Below are positions 1 to 12,553 of a stretch of 64,000 nucleotides of DNA, in pieces. The first letter of the stretch is position 1. Each line of letters opens with the position of its first letter. Source of the DNA: Amaurobius ferox (lineage: Eukaryota; Arthropoda; Arachnida; Araneae; Amaurobiidae); assembly GCA_951213105.1 (NCBI GenBank), contig OX578149.1, forward strand, positions 1,488,001 to 1,552,000, in the 5' to 3' direction. The position numbers and the translations under genes were made by a program. The notes below the pieces were generated by a model that searched no databases, had not been told where the DNA came from, and saw nothing but the letters and a program-made list of their open reading frames with translations.

Positions 1-26
1 TCTATGGAAGATTTAGTTGCTTGTTT

Positions 27-362
27 CTTATTAACATCTCCACAACCCATGGTCCTAGAAACTTTAAACATTGACTCAATTTTAGATGGGGCTTTTTCAC
101 GGCTATCCACAAAATTTCATGAAATATAGTGCAGCCATTCTCCTGTGATGATGAGATAAACACACACATACAGACAGATTTTCTTGAAATAAATTTGTGG
201 AAAATATATCGTCTGTGTAATGCTATTTCTATGCAAAATGCATTTTTAATTAATATCTATACAACTGACATTGACTGAATTTTAAGTGAGCCACAAAATT
301 TCATGAAATTTAGTCTGTTTTCTTGTGATGATGAGACAGACCGATTTTCAATGTCATTTATA
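27..362 (+). repeat. Tail of dispersed repeat with AGCC-TTCTC motif, two tandem units
   Basis: Two units share the order: TTAATATCT-like start, ACAAC-CTGG, ATTGACTCAATTTTA, GGCTA-CCACAAAATTTCATGAAAT, AGTGCAGCCATTCTCCTGTG, GATGATGAGA, ACAGACAGATTTTC. The same block occurs at 11818-11955, 19620-19945 and 28370-28512. The layout resembles the 3' ends of RTE-type non-LTR elements or derived SINEs in arthropods (inference from memory). It lies upstream of exon 448 in an INTS3 intron. Confidence 0.55.
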
Positions 363-447
363 TAGATATTCCAAAGTTGGGCATTACGGACTATGAGACA
401 CCTTGTCCCAAATTTTAGTTGATGTTTTTTTGTTTCTTCTGTTTCAG

Positions 448-527
448 AACCTGCAATTCTTGTAATATATCATTCCGTTCGATCTCATCCTGTAATTACA
501 GCAACATTACTTGACTTTTTATGTCGG
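448..527 (+). CDS. INTS3: INTS3 exon (first one visible in the window)
   Basis: INTS3 is the helical-repeat scaffold subunit of the nuclear Integrator complex, which cleaves and terminates RNA polymerase II transcripts; it also forms the SOSS single-strand DNA-binding complex. Seen here: an AG acceptor after a pyrimidine tract at 446-447, an open frame reading [18 protein letters not shown] and ending LDFLCR, and a GTATGT donor at 528. The first two bases complete a codon begun upstream, so the 5' part of the gene lies left of the window. The peptide resembles the remembered vertebrate INTS3 segment leading to the LDF-CRI-PNF motif. All eight exons found join in frame, which argues strongly for a real spliced gene. 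The identification rests on recalled family sequence, not on a search. Confidence 0.92.
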
Positions 528-621
528 GTATGTATTTAAATTCTACTCCATTGCATTGAATGTAACTGAATATAACATGTGTTTAAATTGTTAAATTTAA
601 ATTGTTTTTTGTCTTTTCTAG

Positions 622-713
622 ATAATGCCCAATTTTTGTTTATCACTTAAAGCTCAGGTAAAACAAGGCATTTACACATCTTTACGGCAGATTCTAGAAA
701 AGAGAGTTTTGCC
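622..713 (+). CDS. INTS3: INTS3 exon
   Basis: Acceptor TTTTCTAG ends at 621 and donor GTAAGT starts at 714. The exon begins in phase 0 after the previous exon's CGG codon and reads IMPNFCLSLKAQVKQGIYTS, ending in EKRVLP with the last codon split (CC plus the first base of the next exon). The R-I-x-PNF and EKRVL motifs match INTS3 as I remember it. There is an internal CAG-GTAAAA at 655-663, but the frame runs through it into clearly conserved residues, so I take it as exon rather than donor. The intron to the next exon is about 4.3 kb. Confidence 0.92.
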
Positions 714-1587
714 GTAAGTTACTTTAATTTATGTTATTTGGAATTTAATAGAATAGTTGCATGACACATCTGTATGCTGATTTTCTTAATTAAAATAATT
801 TCTCCTGTAAAAGTTTTTAAAGAAAATATTTTCTGTATTTATTTCCGATATTGTATGTTACCTGAAGAACTGATTAAAAATGTTGTTATAATTGTCATGT
901 GCTTAATTAAAATGTTGCATGGAATTGCCATTATTGTGCAGTGACATCAAATGTTACTAATGCTTTCAATCTAAGGCAATTTGTTTTTCATGCATAGCAT
1001 ATGTTAAAAGTCTGTCCCAAATCGTGTCATTTTTTCCAGCAAATTAGAAAAATTGGTTAAACAGTCCAAAATGTGTCATGTTTAAGGTTAATCTCAAACT
1101 CAGAAAAGGCTGAGAAATCTACTAAATTGAAGAAAGATTAGTATATTGAGTAGAAAAGGGGAGGATATACAATATTTGATATATGCCATCTTGATCTTGT
1201 TATATGTACCGTACCAATTATGCTAGTTAAGCTTTGGATCCATTTCCTAAAATTACGTCTTTATAATTTGAATTTTTATCACAATGCCATTGTGTATCCT
1301 TCAACTCCAGATACAAACTGAGATACTTTGAGTCAACCCAAATTAGTTCCTTAAGGAGCTTGAATTTCTTTAAATTTTATACATACAAATCTTTCTCGAG
1401 TAGATGTATGCAAAAAGCCAAAACTTTTTAGGCCAAAGCCAAATCTCTGTATCAGAGTTAGACTTGCCTTAACACGAAGTATCCAAAGTAATATCAAGAC
1501 ATTAATTTTTTGGCTGCATATATGATCATGATAAAATAGAATTTTAAATATATATTGTATATAGACAGGTAATATTTATACAATTTT

Positions 1588-1645
<58 letters not shown>

Positions 1646-2427
1646 GTATATATATATATATATATTAGAGTATATATATATGTGTATGTGTGTTGGGAAA
1701 TGTTAGTGTCATGTGGACATAAAATTTGGTACACAGAAGCTTCAGAACCCTGGAAGGTGCACTTTGACATTAGTTTTTTAGAATTCACATTATATATTTT
1801 TTTAAATACATTGAATTTTGCATATTTTAAATTATGTAATACTTTTTTCATCGCATCCAAAAAACTAAAATTAGCACAACTTCACAGTTTTGCAAAATGT
1901 CTCACACATATTTTGCTATTCTAACAAAAAAAAAAAAACTGATTTCATAAGTAATTTTAATTTTGGTGATTTATTAAATGTTCGCATTTAGTGATTGCTG
2001 ATGCAATTTACACATATTCCATTTTTCTGCCAGGGGATTTCGCTTAGACTCCAGACCTCATCTTTCCTCATTTATTTATTTATTTTTTACTTATGTGGAA
2101 AGCATACAATTTTGTTTGCGGAGCAGTGCTCTTTGCACTTAAACTAAACTAAGAATTTCACATTATCTCTGGTGATTATGATTGAAACTGATTTGGTGAT
2201 TTAGAAACTGAATGGTATTTTTAAGTAGAAGGCATTTATTTAAGACCTGGGCAGTGCCAGGTAATTGGTTTTAGTATCTAATAAATATCTAATAAAGGAC
2301 AAAAAACTAATGTAGAGCTATAGCCTAATTTGGGTTTAGGCTTTCGGGCTCAAGCTCAGCCCAGTCAATTTCATTTCTGCATTTGACTCTTTTTCCATAG
2401 CATGACCCCTGAAACGAAAGAGATATG
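714..2427. other. INTS3 intron sequence, no gene seen
   Basis: AT-rich intron. It contains a TA dinucleotide run interrupted by TTAGAG (about 1592-1684) and nothing else I recognise. The short open frames here come from the microsatellite. Confidence 0.6.
1592..1684. repeat. (TA)n microsatellite
   Basis: Near-uninterrupted TA repeats in three blocks separated by TTAGAG. It generates a spurious Tyr-Ile repeat frame on the minus strand. Confidence 0.9.
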
Positions 2428-2433
2428 CCATTC

Positions 2434-4068
2434 CATACCTGCCAAATCTCCCGATTTTTCCGGGAGTCTCCCGAATTTTGATGTAATCTCCCGAACTCCC
2501 GAAAAATTCCTAAATCTCCCGAATTTTTACAATAATTAGAAAAAATCCCTACAAAAGAGATTTTCCTAAAAAAATCCCTATGCAGACGTGCCAACTCTCC
2601 GGATTTTGGTCGGAGACTCCGGATTTTTCATTACTTCTCCGGCCTCCGGATTACTAACGAAATTCTCCGGCTTTTTTTTGTTGGAAATTTATCAATTAAC
2701 CAGATATGGTATAATTCCTCAAAAACACCAATTTTCCGCATTTTTAGCACTGATTTTTATCATTTCCGGGATCGTTGCAAATCCATAATACAATGCAGGG
2801 TAATGCCAATCAAATTAACGGAGATTTACGGCCGCGTGTATTGTATATTAAGATCTCTATCGCTTATTTTATGAAAGTAATAAACATACTTCTTCAAAGG
2901 TTATTGAGCATAAATCGCTAAAATGTTATTTTGTTCATTAATTTCGAATAAACACTGCGATTGCGCAATTCAGTTTGTTCTCATGAATCGCCGAGAATAC
3001 AATAGTATCTTTTTCCATCCATCTCAATCTTCTAAATATTGCATTTTTGATTGACTAAACTAGCTTATTTTCATATTCTGATTAATTATTATAGTTAATT
3101 TCTTAATTATTTTCGCATGAATAATGCGATTGCGCAATTCAGTTGCTTCGCGTGAATTGCCGAGAGTACGTTAGTATCTTTTTTCATCCATCTCCATCAT
3201 TTAAATGTTGCATATTAGATCAACTAAACTACCTTATTTTCATATTCTGATTAATTATTGTGGTTAATTTCTTAATTATTTTCGCATAAATAGTGCGATT
3301 GCGCAATTCAGTTACTTCGCGTGAATTACCGAGAGTACGTTAGTATCTTTTTCCATCCATCTCCATCATTTAAATGTTGCATATTAGATTGACTAAACTA
3401 GCTTATTTTCATATTATGGCTAATCATTAAGGTTACTTTTTTAATTATATTTGTATAATACAAATTTTTTTTTTCTAAAGAAATATTTTTCTGAAAAATC
3501 GGTATGAACTCTGTGAAGGGATATTGAAAAATAATTTAGTAAGGAGTTCTTAAAAAAAGCAAAAAGAGCTACTACTTTATTAAGTAGTAAGAAGGATTGA
3601 ATTTGACATTTTTTAATTATATAGAACTTTTACGTGCTGTATTTTTACTTACCAAAAGATTTCTTTCATTCAATATTTTATCTGCAGAGAAGTGTTTCTG
3701 TGTCAAAGACATGTGAATGATTATTAAACAGTAACCAATGACATTTTTCTTTATGCATCATATTCAGTGTAATGAACATTGTTATAGACTCTGATGAGAA
3801 TAACTCTAACGAATGTGCTTATTTTTTAAATTATTTTGTATTCGTTGAAATTAAATTGTGTTTATAGATACAATACAGATTGTTTATCATATTTGTCTAT
3901 TTTTTATGGTGCAGTTTTGTAGTAGAAGGGAAAAAAATCCCTATTCTGTCTTGAAAATTCCCTTTCATGCTTTCTGTAAAAAAAGAAATTGTTATCGCGC
4001 TGATATGAAATGAGTTGCATATATTTAAAAACCTCTCTAATTTTCATTTTCCAAGGTTGGCAGCTATG
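2434..4068. mobile_element. Non-autonomous DNA-type element, CATACCTGCC family, copy 1
   Basis: Left terminus CATACCTGCCAA at 2434 and right terminus ending TTGGCAGCTATG at 4068 are inverted copies. They are flanked by the 6-base direct repeat CCATTC (2428-2433 and 4069-4074), a plausible target-site duplication. Inside are two related blocks rich in CTCCCGA or CTCCGGA (2447-2670) and three roughly 169-base tandem units marked by GCGATTGCGCAATTCAG at 2957, 3126 and 3295. There is no coding frame. A second copy at 13996-15286 has the same termini and also a 6-base duplication. The superfamily is not recognised. Confidence 0.7.
2957..3460. repeat. Three ~169-bp tandem units inside element copy 1
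   Basis: Each unit runs from GCGATTGCGCAATTCAG through GCCGAGA-TAC, TTAGTATCTTTTTCCATCCA, CATCATTTAAATGTTGCAT and GACTAAACTAGCTTATTTTC to TTAATTATTTTCGCATAA. Period is 169 bases between the first three starts. Copies at 14.4-14.8 kb, 38.5-38.8 kb and 44.3-44.6 kb carry the same unit in different numbers. Confidence 0.75.
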
Positions 4069-4074
4069 CCATTC

Positions 4075-4984
4075 ATTTCTGCAGTCTCAACCAGCACCTC
4101 TTTCTCCATGTTGGAAGCTTTGGTGAAGCAATTTCTCTGGAGTTCCCCCCAGGCGAACAGCATTTTCTGCTAATAATGCAGGACAAGTAAAAAATAGATA
4201 CATGAAAATGAAAAAGTGTTTCATTAAAAAAATATTGCTTAGTAACTCCCTGGCTCTGAAATGTTGGTAGACAGGTATCTTTTTCATGTGTGTAACAATG
4301 CTGAAATGCTTAAGAAGTGGCAGAAAATTGTGGATTTGAAACATGTATTTGGAAATGGCCCAAACGACAGTTCAAGGAGAACTTGCATTGAGCCACAGAA
4401 TCATTTCAAAAAACACTTTCTAATAAAGGGAAATAATGTTGTATATTTAATTCCTGAAATCAAGTTTAACGTTAAGAGTAATTTATAATTAATAAAAATG
4501 TTAAACAGCAGAAGTTTAAACTTGTAATTTAGAAAACAATAAAGGGGTCAGAAAACCAGCATCACCATAAGTATTACTTAGATTACCAGCCATAAGTATT
4601 ACTTAGATGCTACTCTTTTTCACAATCAGTCACATAGCTTTGTACCTAGTTGTTTTAGTCCACTAAAGTTTTCATATTTCTCCAAAATTTCAAGTAAATC
4701 TGAGTCTGTTACACCATTAGTTCATTTTATATGGAAAAACTCTTCGTTTGTATTTTGCAATATATTGATACATTTGCAAGCAATATATCTTTGCTTGCAA
4801 GATATATTGCTACATACCAATACTCCATTTTACTGTATATATCCATTGATACTGTATATAAATTGACTTCTTACTAGATTGTTATAAAATGAAATCAAAA
4901 AATAAATAAAAATTTGAGCGTTAGGTGTTCTCTATGTATTGTAAAAGCCAAATGCAATGAATTAAATATATATCACTCTTGTAG
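4075..4984. other. INTS3 intron sequence, no gene seen
   Basis: No coding frame, RNA gene or repeat that I recognise, apart from a small direct duplication of CATAAGTATTACTTAGAT around 4566-4610. Confidence 0.55.
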
Positions 4985-5079
4985 GTCTCTATCGCCTTTG
5001 TTTGACAGCTCTAAGTTAGATCCTGAATTACAAGTTCTGTTACGTGAAACATTTCCTGAGTTTTGTTCTCCATCTGGAA
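4985..5079 (+). CDS. INTS3: INTS3 exon
   Basis: Acceptor TTGTAG ends at 4984 and donor GTAAGT starts at 5080. The first base completes the split proline codon from 713. The exon reads SLSPLFDSSKLDPELQVLL, then RETFPEFCSPSG. The spaced motif PLFD-x2-KLD-x-EL-x5-RE-x-FPEFC is diagnostic of INTS3 in my memory of the family. The exon ends one base into a codon. A 22-kb intron follows, filled with mobile elements. Confidence 0.94.
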
Positions 5080-7118
5080 GTAAGTTTACCTCTTTTGAGT
5101 GATTCATGGTTACCTCTTGTTGTTTAAACAGACAAATATGTTTTCTTTTTCCTTTATTAGTCTTTTGTATATTTTATTAGGTTTTAGTGATTTCCCAAAA
5201 TTTACTGTATGTGTTTATTTTATATATTTTTTTCCTCCATTTCAAGTTTATCTAAATGAATCCCTATATTTAGCCCTTTGTGGGTGACAGCATTCCAGAA
5301 TTGCTGTGGCGTAAAGGACGGAGTGTTTTGCATCCAAACTGTTCACAAAGAACGACACATTTTTGCACTAAGCCTAACTCCGGAAAAAAATTCACTAATC
5401 ACCCACTCAACACAGTATTCTACTTTTTTCAGGAATAAAGGAAATACTTGTTTTCCCATTAGATGCATACGTTCCACTCAAATGATCTTTTATTTAAATA
5501 TTAAAAATTTAAATGATTAAAAATGATTAATTAACTTGATTAAAATGGTTATTTGTTATGCAGAAATAATATCCAAATGACTTTATATAGTTAATAAAGA
5601 TTATGTACAATTTTAAGAAGAAAATAGTTTTTTTACTAATTAATATACCTTTTACGTATAATGTATTTCTAAACATGGATTCACGCACAAAACCATCATT
5701 GCAATCTTTGCATCCATAAAAACTGTCTATGTGCTCATCAGAAATACCACAAATCTTCACTATCTGCATTATTTTCATAACTATCCTGTTCGACTACCAT
5801 GCGAGTATATTCTTCTATATGTAAAAAATGTCTCTTATCTGAAATAACCTAATAAATTCCTCTCCATTTGTTTGTATTTCAAAACCATGTTTTACCACTC
5901 TAGATAAAGTGTTGATTCATAGGACAAAATACATTATAAATGTAAGAATGAACATTTAGCATCATCTAGTATTCAAATAAATTGAAATAAAAGTGTTCTG
6001 TATGAAAACTTGTGTTGGTGTCTGTCATCCTTTAGGGTAAATTTCTCCATCATCTTTGAATGACAGTCGACATGTAAAATGGGTTAAGGAATGTTCGAGA
6101 GAAATTCCATCTTTTACAATGTTCCCAAATTATTTCATAATTTGTGTTCACATTTTTACCTATTCCTTAAAGTGCTTGATTCTGCAATTCAGTCCACTGC
6201 ATTTCAGAAGTCCACTTCCTCTCCATACTGTAATTATTGAAAACATTGACACACTAAATAAGTTTATTTTCATTAATGTAAAAAAAATATTTCATATAAT
6301 TAATCCATTTTTTACTTTCTCTACACTACATGGAAATGTATAGGGAAAATACTGGAATAGCGTTGAAAATCAGATCTACATATTTTGGGCACTGTAGAGC
6401 ACAGTGATAGAAAGTTTGGGCCAAATTGCACCTGTTTCAAAATGTTGCTCAAAAATGCCACAAATAATGAAAAATTTAAACTTCTGCTTCAAACGCATCT
6501 AAATGGCAAAGAGAGTTTTATTACTTTGATTTTAAAAAGAAATCCTGTATTCTCCTTTTCAGCGGCTCATTTAGAATAAAAGAAAAAAGGAAAGTAAAAT
6601 GTCTAAAAATTTATTAACATCTATACTCAACATAAACATTGTTTGTTGTTATTCATTTGTATGAAGATATGTTTATAATTTGAATTTGCCTATAGCTTAC
6701 CCAAAGGAATTGACTACATTATGAAAGTTTTGAGAACATATCAAATCCTCATCACAATCAGATATTTAGCTAAATTAAATGCTGTGATGAGAAATATTCT
6801 CGGAGGCAAATTTAATTGGTATACCAGTGGCACCATTTAGTGCAGATTATCAAAACGAAAACGTATTTTGCATATATTATGAATTTGATATAATAAGTTT
6901 TGGTTTAATTAAATTAAAAGTGTTTGATCTGCAACAAATGTAAGTAAAATTTATTAATAAAAATAAAATTAATGAAATGCTTCCATAACATGGTTTAAAC
7001 TTTTCTTAACAAAAACGTTTGCTGCAATTTTATCTATAAAGCTAAAGCTGTTATCAACGTGATATTTTTCTCACGATCATAAAAACAGGGTGTCCGGCGA
7101 TGCTGAGAAGTTAGGTTT
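5080..7118. other. Start of 22-kb INTS3 intron, nothing recognised
   Basis: AT-rich with several short open frames (for example 5278-5520 and 6056-6343 on the plus strand). None shows a domain motif, splice context or codon pattern I can support. Confidence 0.55.
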
Positions 7119-7379
7119 TTTTACAGGAATAGTCAGGGAAATTTAAAAAGGCATGAAAACTCCAAAATTTTCAAGTACATTTACCAAACATATCATAAAT
7201 GATGGTTTTCCATAAAAGGAAAAAAAAAACTGTATTGTCTCTGTTAAATTTTTAAAGTGTGCCTTTTATTTTGGTTTAACAGCAACTAAAAATGTTCTAA
7301 TATCTGCATCTTTCTTGAGGCTTTTACACCTTTTTGATTGGACCTGAAAATTAAAATATCCACTAACTATCCAGTGGCC
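7119..7379 (+). repeat. Left arm of long inverted repeat
   Basis: Runs from TTTACAGGAATAGTCAGGGA to CACTAACTATCCAGTGGCC. The reverse complement lies at 8362-8642 with high similarity over almost the whole length. About 980 bases of spacer separate the arms. Confidence 0.85.
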
Positions 7380-7442
7380 GGTAAACAGTTTAAATTTAGT
7401 GGCTCTCTGTCACGTTTTTTTTTTTTGTGTACACACACACAT

Positions 7443-7479
<37 letters not shown>

Positions 7480-8361
7480 ATGATTGAGAGAAAAAATGTT
7501 AGTTTCATTTTTAAGTTACTTTATATAATCAGAAGAAAAAAAATGTAAACAACCAAAATAACCCCCCCCCTCCCCCCCCCCCCCCAAAAAAAAAACTCCA
7601 TAAAATCACCATATAAAATTTTGAAGAACTGTGGAATTAAACAAGTTGCAGCCTTAAGAGCAAAAGTCTAGTTGGTAAGTTGGTAGTTATTGCATGTAAC
7701 GTATGTAAATAGCGTGCTCGCACAATGGTCTTAAGGCAAATTCACTAACAAGAGCCAATTTATACTATGAATGTATACTGATCGCATGCTTCGTGAAACG
7801 GATTTATTTGTTAGCTTTGAAATCATGTAATGGGTTGGTATGCGATTGACAGCTATTTCAGCACTACATGGATTGCACATGTCTGTGCCAGCATGTATAT
7901 CAATATTACATGTTGCATGTACCCGCTAATAAAAGGCAAACCATTTTGAAAATCTGCTATGCTAATTGCATAGGTTAACCTGTGTATCAGTAAACGATTA
8001 CCTGTCTACAATATATGAGTTTTAAATATGTTTGCCAAAAAATATCAGATAATGTAATAAATTGAAAATATCAGTAACCCACCTAATCTTTAAACTCAAA
8101 GGCCGTAATTAATGCCAATATATATCAAAATGAAAGGGCTAAAATTGTATGGGAAGATACACCCCTACTACTTACATTCTCGTAAATTAGAAAATATACC
8201 CATACATTTAGTAGAAGATTACCCGTACTACATAGCCGTCCTTCATACAGAATATATACTATAAAGAAGCATAAAATTCCCAATTATGTGCAAATTCCTA
8301 TACTATTCTAAATAACTTTGTTATTCAAAATTTTTTATTAAAATAAATGTGTAAGAATACT

Positions 8362-8642
8362 GGCCACTGGATAGTTAGTGGAAATTTCAATTTTCAGATC
8401 TAATCAAAAAGGTGTAAAAGCCTCAAGAAAGATGCAGATATTAGAACATTTTTAGTTGCTGTTATACCAAAATAAAAGGCACACTTTAAAAATTTAACAG
8501 AGACAATACAGTTTTTTTTCCTTTTATTCGTTTATTCCTTTTATTCGTTTATCGAACCCTCGTTTATGATATGTTTGGTAAATGTACTTGAAAATTTTGG
8601 ATTTTTCATGCCTTTTTAAATTTCCTTGACTATTCCTGTGAA
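8362..8642 (-). repeat. Right arm of long inverted repeat
   Basis: Reverse-complement partner of 7119-7379. It is longer by a direct duplication of TTTATTCCTTTTATTCG near 8525-8552. The spacer carries a poly-C tract (7562-7585), CA and TA microsatellites, and a fragment (8220-8330) related to the repeat at 17237. Confidence 0.85.
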
Positions 8643-9580
8643 ATACAAAATTATCTTCACAGGTAGATTGAAGAATAAAGCATCCTGGTCCAGTTTATAA
8701 ATAAATTTAGAAAAAATATGTTTTAATTCTCACAAACCGACAGAGATTATCTAGAAAATCATACTTAATTATGCAAAATATTGAATTTTCATTGATTCAA
8801 TGTCATTTTGATGAATTTAATTTCATTTCATCAATTTGGCGACATATACGTCAATTTAGCAACATTTTGAAAAATTGCCAAATTTATCTCCAAGTGGGTC
8901 TCACAGTCCCACTTGGTGACAAAGTGACGAAACATCATCACAATTCTATCCCCTAACAAAACACAATTAATTTCATTGATTTAGTGCAATTTTATCAATT
9001 TCAAGATATTTTTATAGGTTTACAAACATTTTTATCAATTTGGCAACATTTTAAAAACTCACTAAATGTGTTACTAAGTAGGACGGTTGGACTGACAGAC
9101 AAATGCTACCAAAACATCATTTCAGTTTTCTCCTCTAAAGCCCCCAATATATTGGAGAATCAAAGAGACTAATTTTATTTCCAGACGATACGGATACTAC
9201 AGGGGGTCTGTCGCCCTCCGTAGACTCTCGAAGTCATCAATCTTAAAAGGTCCGAGAAAGTGACAGAGTGAAAGTGTGCTGATTTGGCGGGTTATCGCCA
9301 AAGAGTGATAAATAATAACTTTGGTTGTCGCTTTCTGTCGTGAGTTTCGATCGCACTCATATGTGACTGTCATTTATTTGCAAAATGTCGCTTGATGGTG
9401 AAATTGCTGTTGCACTGGTGTCTTACTCTCTGGTGTTGCACTGGTGTCTTCTTAAATGTATCTGATGATTGGGGCTAGTTTATGCAGTGGGAAAATGTAA
9501 AAGGGTATTATATATTTCAAATACTTAATTCTCTATTTAAACGGACAATGAAAATCTATGCACTATTGCTACATTCTACA

Positions 9581-9621
<41 letters not shown>

Positions 9622-10159
9622 GCTAACCAAATTTGAAAATTGGAATACAATACAAAATGAAGAGTAAGATGCCACAAATTGGCTGGAGGAGGGGGGGGGG
9701 GGGGACACCCACACATGCTTTATGCCTCCATTTTCCAGTCCAATTTTATTACACTTGGTTAGCTATGTTTGTATTCGATTCGATTGAATTCGGCAGCTTA
9801 GCGCTATTCTTTATTTAGTAGTATAACAAATAGTAGTACACAGTATAACAAAATATACTATTCTTTATTTAGTAGAATAGTAGTATACTAAATTGCATTA
9901 CAATTGTATAATATATATATATATGATGTTCACAAATTTATCGCATAATATTACATATGAAAAGTGAACGTATTTCGTAATATTTAATACTTTTTTAATT
10001 TTGTAATTTTTTAATACATTTATTTAAGAAAAAGCACAGTAATTCAAGACAGGTTTGTGCTAGCGTTTTAAAGTTTGTGTCAATCGTTTTCTAATTAAAA
10101 ATGACATAAGAAATGATTATTCATGTAATAAATGCTATTGAAGGGTCCGATTTTTTGAT
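8643..10159. repeat. Dispersed-repeat fragments and microsatellites
   Basis: 8760-9175 matches 18590-18790 in the motif order CACAATTAATTTCATT, GATTTAGTGCAATTTTATCA, TCACAAACATTTTTATCAA, TGACAGACAAATGCTACC. A (CA)n(TA)n run lies at 9581-9620 and a poly-G at 9689-9705. The stretch 9190-9480 is less AT-rich and unique here; I see no frame in it worth calling. Confidence 0.55.
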
Positions 10160-12049
10160 AATTTTTTTCATTCGAAAATTTGGGGGGGGGGGGGAGAGTC
10201 TTCCGAACATTTGATTACGTTTTTAAAATCAAGAGACTTATAGTAGTAACTGATTGTAGTTTTTGTATAAAATTTCGTTGAAATCGCACCATTCGTTTGT
10301 GAGATATCGTCTCCACAGACTCATGGACATACACACACCTATCATCTGGTAAAAAGGGTTTGTTTTTAAAATATGGACTCCTTTGTATGGACTAATGTAA
10401 TTTTTCCATAATGAGAGAGAGTGAAACACCTAATAACCCCTCCCTTCCTTTTCCGTGTAAAAATGAAGTTTTTAAGGAGCGCCTTGAAAAAGTGTATTTT
10501 CAAAATTCGATGGTTAATGTATGATTTTTCGAAAAAGTTGAGTAAAAAATAATGCCCAAAATAACTGTATAGAAATTAAATAAGGTCGGATTGAAATGAT
10601 ATGCATTCCTTTTCAATTTATTTTTCATTTTAATTAATAGCTCATAAAATTATAAGTAATATTTTTTCAAAATTTCATTCGGGAATTTGGGGGGGGGGGG
10701 GAGAGAGTTCAATTCGGTTATGTCCACGATACCACAAGTGTGCAAAGTTTCACTCTACTAGAATTACTTAAGAACTTTACATATTTTCGCAGCTGTTTAC
10801 AGAAGCAAAAATATTTTAGCTAAATGAGTATTTTTTGAACCCCGACGAAAAAAGACGACAAATGATTCTGAAAAAAAAAAAATACGCCAAAGAAAAATGA
10901 ATCTGTGCCAAACGGTCATTAAACATACAACCCTTCAACCGCAAGGTCCCCCGCAGACCATCCAAATATCAAGCAAAACGACGTAAAGTGTTTCCCTGCG
11001 TTCACCACCACATACAGGGAAACTTAAAGCTTGTCCTTTGATAAATCCCTCTGTCTGGTAACAATACTCCCGGTGTATGGCGGGCTTAACAAAACAAAAT
11101 TAATTTCATTGATTTAGAGTCGTTTTTATCAATTTGGCAATGTTTAAGAAAAGTTGCCAAGTTAACGATATCTCGCCAAATTTGTAGACCTGAATTTGCA
11201 GATAATAAAACATCCTGATCCCGTTTGTATATAATAAATGAAAACAGTAAAATTATATTAGAAGATATACCCATTATTCTGTTCTTATTTTGTTTCAACA
11301 ATCGGCTAAATGAGTTTATTGGCTAGACATAATATATAAGTTTGCCGAAACACTTTGCAAAAATAAATTAAAGTTATGTACGCAGTCCATAATCAATATA
11401 ATTAAAAGAAAAATCAAACTGTTCATTTGTAAGATATATTTTTATATCCATTTATTTATTATTCAAATCGAAAAAATAATAATAAAAATTAATAAACACA
11501 TTTGATTTAATTATGTTGCTGATCAACATGATACAAGAAAAAATCTTCATAAAATGCTGATAATTAAATAACCATTTTGATTTCTTAATACTTTTCATTG
11601 GTGAGTGTGAAAAAAAAACCATGGTGATAGTTTCCATTTAAATTCATCTTTCAAGCCTGCGATTTTCAAAAGTAATTGATAAGTACAATAAACTCCTACC
11701 AAACTCAGATATAGAGTTTTATTTACTCTCATGTATTAAACAAGCGATTTCCATCCTTTTTCATTTGGAGGAACCAAGGAGATAGCGAGGAGAACTCCTA
11801 TGAGTGATTTCGTTTTTACATTAATATCTCGACAACCCCTGGACTTAGAAACTCAAAAGGACTCAATTTTACGTGGGCCTATTTTAAAGCTACTCACAGA
11901 ATTTCATTAAATTCAGTTCAGCCATTCTCCATCATACAGACAGATTTTCAATTTTATTTATATAAATTAACATAACTATCAGGAACCTATCTCCCCATTA
12001 TGGACAGCTGATTCTCCTGAAACTTTCAGTAACATGCTTGTAAATGTTT
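10160..12049. repeat. Fragments of three dispersed repeat families
   Basis: 10170-10440 holds, in reverse, the block GAGATATCGTCTCCACAGAC also seen at 12560-12590. A poly-G tract after AATTTG occurs at 10180 and again at 10687, suggesting two partial copies. 11085-11300 matches 18800-19050 (AATTAATTTCATTGATTT, AAGAAAAGTTGCCAAGTTA). 11818-11955 is a copy of the AGCC-TTCTC tail. Confidence 0.5.
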
Positions 12050-12059
12050 TACATTATAA

Positions 12060-12395
12060 TACCATACAAAATTTTAGATCATTTCATGCATTAGTTTTTA
12101 GCAATAAATTTTGAAAGAAAGAGAATTCACTAGGTGCTGCTTTGGATGCATGAAATGAAAACCTTGTGTTTGATAAAAGTTTGATTGTCAGAAACACATA
12201 ATTTTTTCTGTGGATATCTGGAATATATGCTTATTGTCAAACAGCATGCATTTTGCTAACAATTTAATTAAAACCTTGTCATTTTTTGTCTCAGAGTTGA
12301 AAAATGTAAAAAGAAATTTTTTTTTTTTATTTTAGCAAAAATATAGTTTTTTTCAAGATGAGCTCCATATTTAAATTTCTTGATAATGTTTACTT
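12060..12395 (+). repeat. Dispersed repeat, copy 1 (partner at 36470)
   Basis: Shares with 36478-36846, in the same order and orientation, the blocks CAAAATTTTAGTTCATT-like, GCATTAG-TTT-AGCAATA, GAAATGAAAACCTTGTGTTT, CAAACAGCATGCATTTT, TTAAAACCTTGTCATTTTTT and TTCAAGATGAGCTCCATATT. No coding frame. Family unknown. Confidence 0.7.
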
Positions 12396-12516
12396 TCCTT
12401 ATATACATAATGTATAAGGAAAGTATTGTGACGGAGTCGAAAATTCGAATTCGAGTTTTCAACGAGAGAGCACGTTTCAAGCATCCCTGATCATGAATCA
12501 AACATTTTTGAGGTGA

Positions 12517-12553
<37 letters not shown>

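Noticed and set aside
3785..3825. CTGATGAG followed by AACTCTAACGAA, hammerhead-like
   Set aside because: The core needs CGAAA and a closing third stem; the sequence reads CGAAT and no stem pairs. Other CTGATGA sites (9461, 54800) also lack the second core.
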